Shown here: positions 61,670-64,000 of the stretch, piece by piece | Layout of the letters: every line of letters starts with the position of its first letter | Position numbering within the stretch: the first letter of the stretch is position 1 | Origin: Diphasiastrum complanatum | Lineage: Eukaryota > Streptophyta > Lycopodiopsida > Lycopodiales > Lycopodiaceae | NCBI GenBank assembly: GCA_029204225.1 | Contig: CM055114.1 | Span: forward strand, 11,657,634-11,721,633 | Length of the DNA: 64,000 nucleotides | Direction: 5' to 3' | Notes under the pieces: generated by a model | The model's database searches: none | Told to the model about the DNA's origin: nothing | The model's input: the letters and a program-made list of their open reading frames with translations, nothing else | Made by a program: the position numbers and the translations under genes

Positions 61670-62505
61670 GATTTGAAATGGTGACCAAAACTCCAAATGT
61701 AACTAATGACAAATCTATTTCACACAGTAGATTCAAGGATAGCATGTCAGGTTCATAACCTGCTCTGATATGATGTTGGAAAAGAGGGTAACTCGAAAAG
61801 GAATGAACACAAAAATAAGCAAACTCGAAAGGGAAACAAACCCGAATGGAAAGTGTTCGTGCACAGCGGAATACACGAAAAGAAACAAACTCAGAAAGAG
61901 AAAGAAACTCGAATGGAAAGTGTTCGTGCGCAACGGAATAAGTTCTCTCTTTACTCAAACATGACTATGCCTATCAGACTCGAACAAAACATTAGTGATA
62001 CAAATCACGTTTGATCTGATTACGTAGCCAAACATCAAAAACATCAGAAAGATAATTTGTCACGAACAACTAGACAAATTATCAGTCACAAATAGTTTGC
62101 GAAGGGCTAGATTGAGCTTGATCAAAAATCAGTTGCGAATTAGTTGCAAAAGACAAGACTAATAATCAGTCGCGAACAAATAGACAAATAATTGTTTGCG
62201 AACAATAAATTTGCAGAAGAGATGAGCAGACAACCAGACAAAGCAAATAGACGGCCAGACAGAACGTAGAAAAACATTACAGTATTGACACAAATCTGAA
62301 TGCAAAAACAAACAGAGCTGTAATCAAATTATGTATAACAAAATATACAAGTCAATTAAGCAGGTGAGCACAACACTATAGCGGGAGTAACCGCGTGCTT
62401 CCCGAAGCTAATCGTGATCTGTAAAGGTTCATGAACCTATTACTGACAATTTGTTCGAAAGAAAAAGAATCAATGCACGAAGGCATCTACAATACTATAC
62501 GTTGA
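61670..62505 (-). repeat. LTR J inverted copy with leader
   Basis: The reverse complement matches 33.93-34.77 kb: LTR from about 62505 to 61774 (ending ttccaaca), the primer-site-like tatatcagagc (61762-61773) and 90 bp of leader. It includes the duplicated gttcgtgc(a/g)ca block of LTR J. The start of the LTR is lost. Confidence 0.75.
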
Positions 62506-63487
62506 CGATACATGATTTTCAACCCGATTAACAGAACAATATTCAAGTGAGATGTATTAACATAAGGGATGTCAGGTCTTAGCGGAAGATTTGGGTGGAA
62601 CATCTTCCCTGATGATAGCTCAGAATTTCGTGATACATGGTATCTCTCTCTTATAACGATACTCTCTCACTTCCTTGAAGCACACCTCACTCTCTAGAAA
62701 AGGATTAGAATTCGAATATCTCGAGAACGATAATAATTCATAATGGGCGAAATAAGAGGCTCTGGACATCTCATGATTTCACCTAGACGTGTGACCCCTA
62801 GGATAGATATAATCCTTTGTTGATATATCAGTTTTGAATTAATCAGTAACCCGATGCTCAAATATGATGTATCGACATAGGGAATACTCGGTCTAATGGA
62901 AAGATTTAACCGCAACGGTACCCAGTGGTTTCCTGAACTTCCAACGAGAGTCTATAAAATTTGTCTTTCCACTCACTAATGATTTGGTACTCTCTATGAC
63001 AAACAGTAGATTCTTCAGTTGATAGTGAGAGACTAGGAACCAAATATTCCAACGGGGTATCCTAGCCACTGTGGTCCTATGTGAATATGCCAGTAGGTTG
63101 AGTTTTTAGCTCTAAATGGTATAACAACCATGTCAAGTATATACCTATCTCATGTATTCCAAGGAGATAGGGTGAGATTATTATTTCAACATACAGATTC
63201 ACGTATGTGACTCAAATTTCAACGACGATTCACTAAAGCTTTTCATATCAAGACATCAAAATACTCAATAATGTTCTTAATACAAGGCTCATAACCGAAC
63301 TCAAACTGTATGCAAAAGGGTGATACTTGGAATTCAGTTGACGGTTCCTTCTCCAATTGACCCGCTAAGAAATCTAAGACTAAAGGTTCTTTTCTTTGAC
63401 GACTCCATTTTTTGATGGTGGTGATGTAGCTCAAGGCATGATAGTTGAAAATGATTGACAATGTATCTTTTTCTCTCAACTTTTTGA
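62506..63487. other. No gene; degenerate duplication
   Basis: 62.53-62.61 kb and 62.85-62.93 kb share aacccgat, gatgtat(t/c), acata(a)ggga and ggaagattt- or ggaaagattt-like blocks, so about 80 bp is duplicated some 315 bp apart. Minus-strand frames at 62.7-62.9 and 63.2-63.5 kb show no known domain. Confidence 0.35.
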
Positions 63488-63715
63488 AGTGTGATGAATT
63501 GCAGGGTTAGAGAAGGTAGAAACTTCTCTTCTTCTTCTCTCTGCAGTGCGATGGAATAGAAGGATCAGAGAAGGCAGAAACTTCTCTTCTTCTTCTCTCT
63601 AAAGTGCGATGGAATAGAAGGATCAGAGAAGGCAGAAACTTCTCTTCTTCTTCTCTCTAAAGTGCGATGGAATAGAAGGATCAGAGAAGGTATAAACTTC
63701 TCTTCTTGTAGCTCT
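63488..63715 (+). repeat. 58-bp minisatellite, four units
   Basis: Units start at 63489 (degenerate), 63546, 63604 and 63662. Each reads agtgcgatggaatagaagg, then gatcagagaaggcag and a (ctt)n-rich tail. Units 2 and 3 are almost identical. Confidence 0.95.
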
Positions 63716-64000
63716 CTTCTCTGTCAACGATGGTCAGAAATGAATATTCTGATTTCTGAGCAGAGGTTTTTGCATAACATATATCTCTCTGTCAGCGATG
63801 GATGGGTAGGAATAGACTATCCTCTGTCAGGGATAAAAAGCAGGATCAGAGATCTCTCTGGCCAAAAAGGTAATTGGACAGTAGTCAATTGTGCTAGAAC
63901 AGTAGATGTGTAATGTCTCAGTAGAGTGGTGGCCAGCGTCTGCCTCATAAATGCGATTGGAGCCTCATGTCTTCTTCTTCCACAGAAGTGGCCTTCTTCA
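63716..64000. other. Right edge, no gene recognised
   Basis: An 83-codon plus-strand frame (63662-63913) runs out of the minisatellite with no recognisable domain. ctctgtcag(c/g)gatgg-like words recur, suggesting further degenerate repeats. Confidence 0.35.

Noticed and set aside
62690-63480. Minus-strand frames of 73 and 78 codons as genes
   Set aside because: No start context, no motif, surrounded by stops in AT-rich sequence.

Overview
This is nuclear DNA of a land plant. The evidence is Ty1-copia elements primed by initiator Met-tRNA (tggtatcagagc-type sites), Ty3-gypsy elements (one type ending in a chromodomain-like segment, another with a tggcgcc-type primer site), plant-style TATA boxes, and a plant CENH3-like histone H3 reading frame. 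I cannot name the species. Nearly everything is retrotransposon debris, heavily nested and decayed. I see no intact gene, rRNA, tRNA or CRISPR array.

Layout. 0.8-2.55 kb: tail of a copia pol, an LTR, a primer site and a gag (copia A). 2.55-9.4 kb: a head-to-tail concatemer of a non-coding LTR element (here called LARD) whose units share LTRs; an inverted piece lies at 10.0-11.0 kb beyond an antisense copia RT fragment. 11.05-14.95 kb: a minus-strand LTR-type element (K1) with a long, unrecognised, non-pol reading frame. 15.2-19.0 kb: a gene-like island with an antisense CENH3-like H3 pseudogene (16.6-17.1 kb) and, divergent from it, an unrecognised acidic protein (17.4-19.0 kb) that has a partial second copy at 54.8 kb. 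19.5-19.85 kb: a TATA box followed by a long GA array. 20-21 kb: AT-rich filler. 21.1-22.7 kb: a minus-strand gypsy integrase with LTR. 22.9-31.5 kb: LTR pieces of gypsy family G, a copia E gag-protease remnant and a family-G gag. 32.1-33.6 kb: family-G RT/RNase H/integrase on the plus strand. 33.6-34.65 kb: an LTR called J. 35.0-46.7 kb: copia B, split by a minus-strand family-G element (G2, 35.8-42.3 kb). 49.2-50.6 kb: copia D RNase H and LTR. 50.6-54.8 kb: copia C, internally deleted. 55.2-57.1 kb: relative K2 of K1. 57.2-61.5 kb: a rearranged chromodomain-type gypsy with inverted arms. 61.7-62.5 kb: inverted copy of LTR J. 63.5-63.7 kb: a 58-bp minisatellite.

No host pathway is encoded. 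The most interesting signals are the decayed CENH3-like histone with an unusual basic C-tail, three hairpins in the K2 LTR that keep their stem by compensatory change, an LTR element family carrying a large non-pol protein, an integrase-core deletion shared by two family-G copies, the LTR-sharing LARD concatemer, and GA arrays repeatedly placed just downstream of LTR TATA boxes. Many in-frame stops are TAG at expected Gln codons, which would fit decay of methylated CAG sites.
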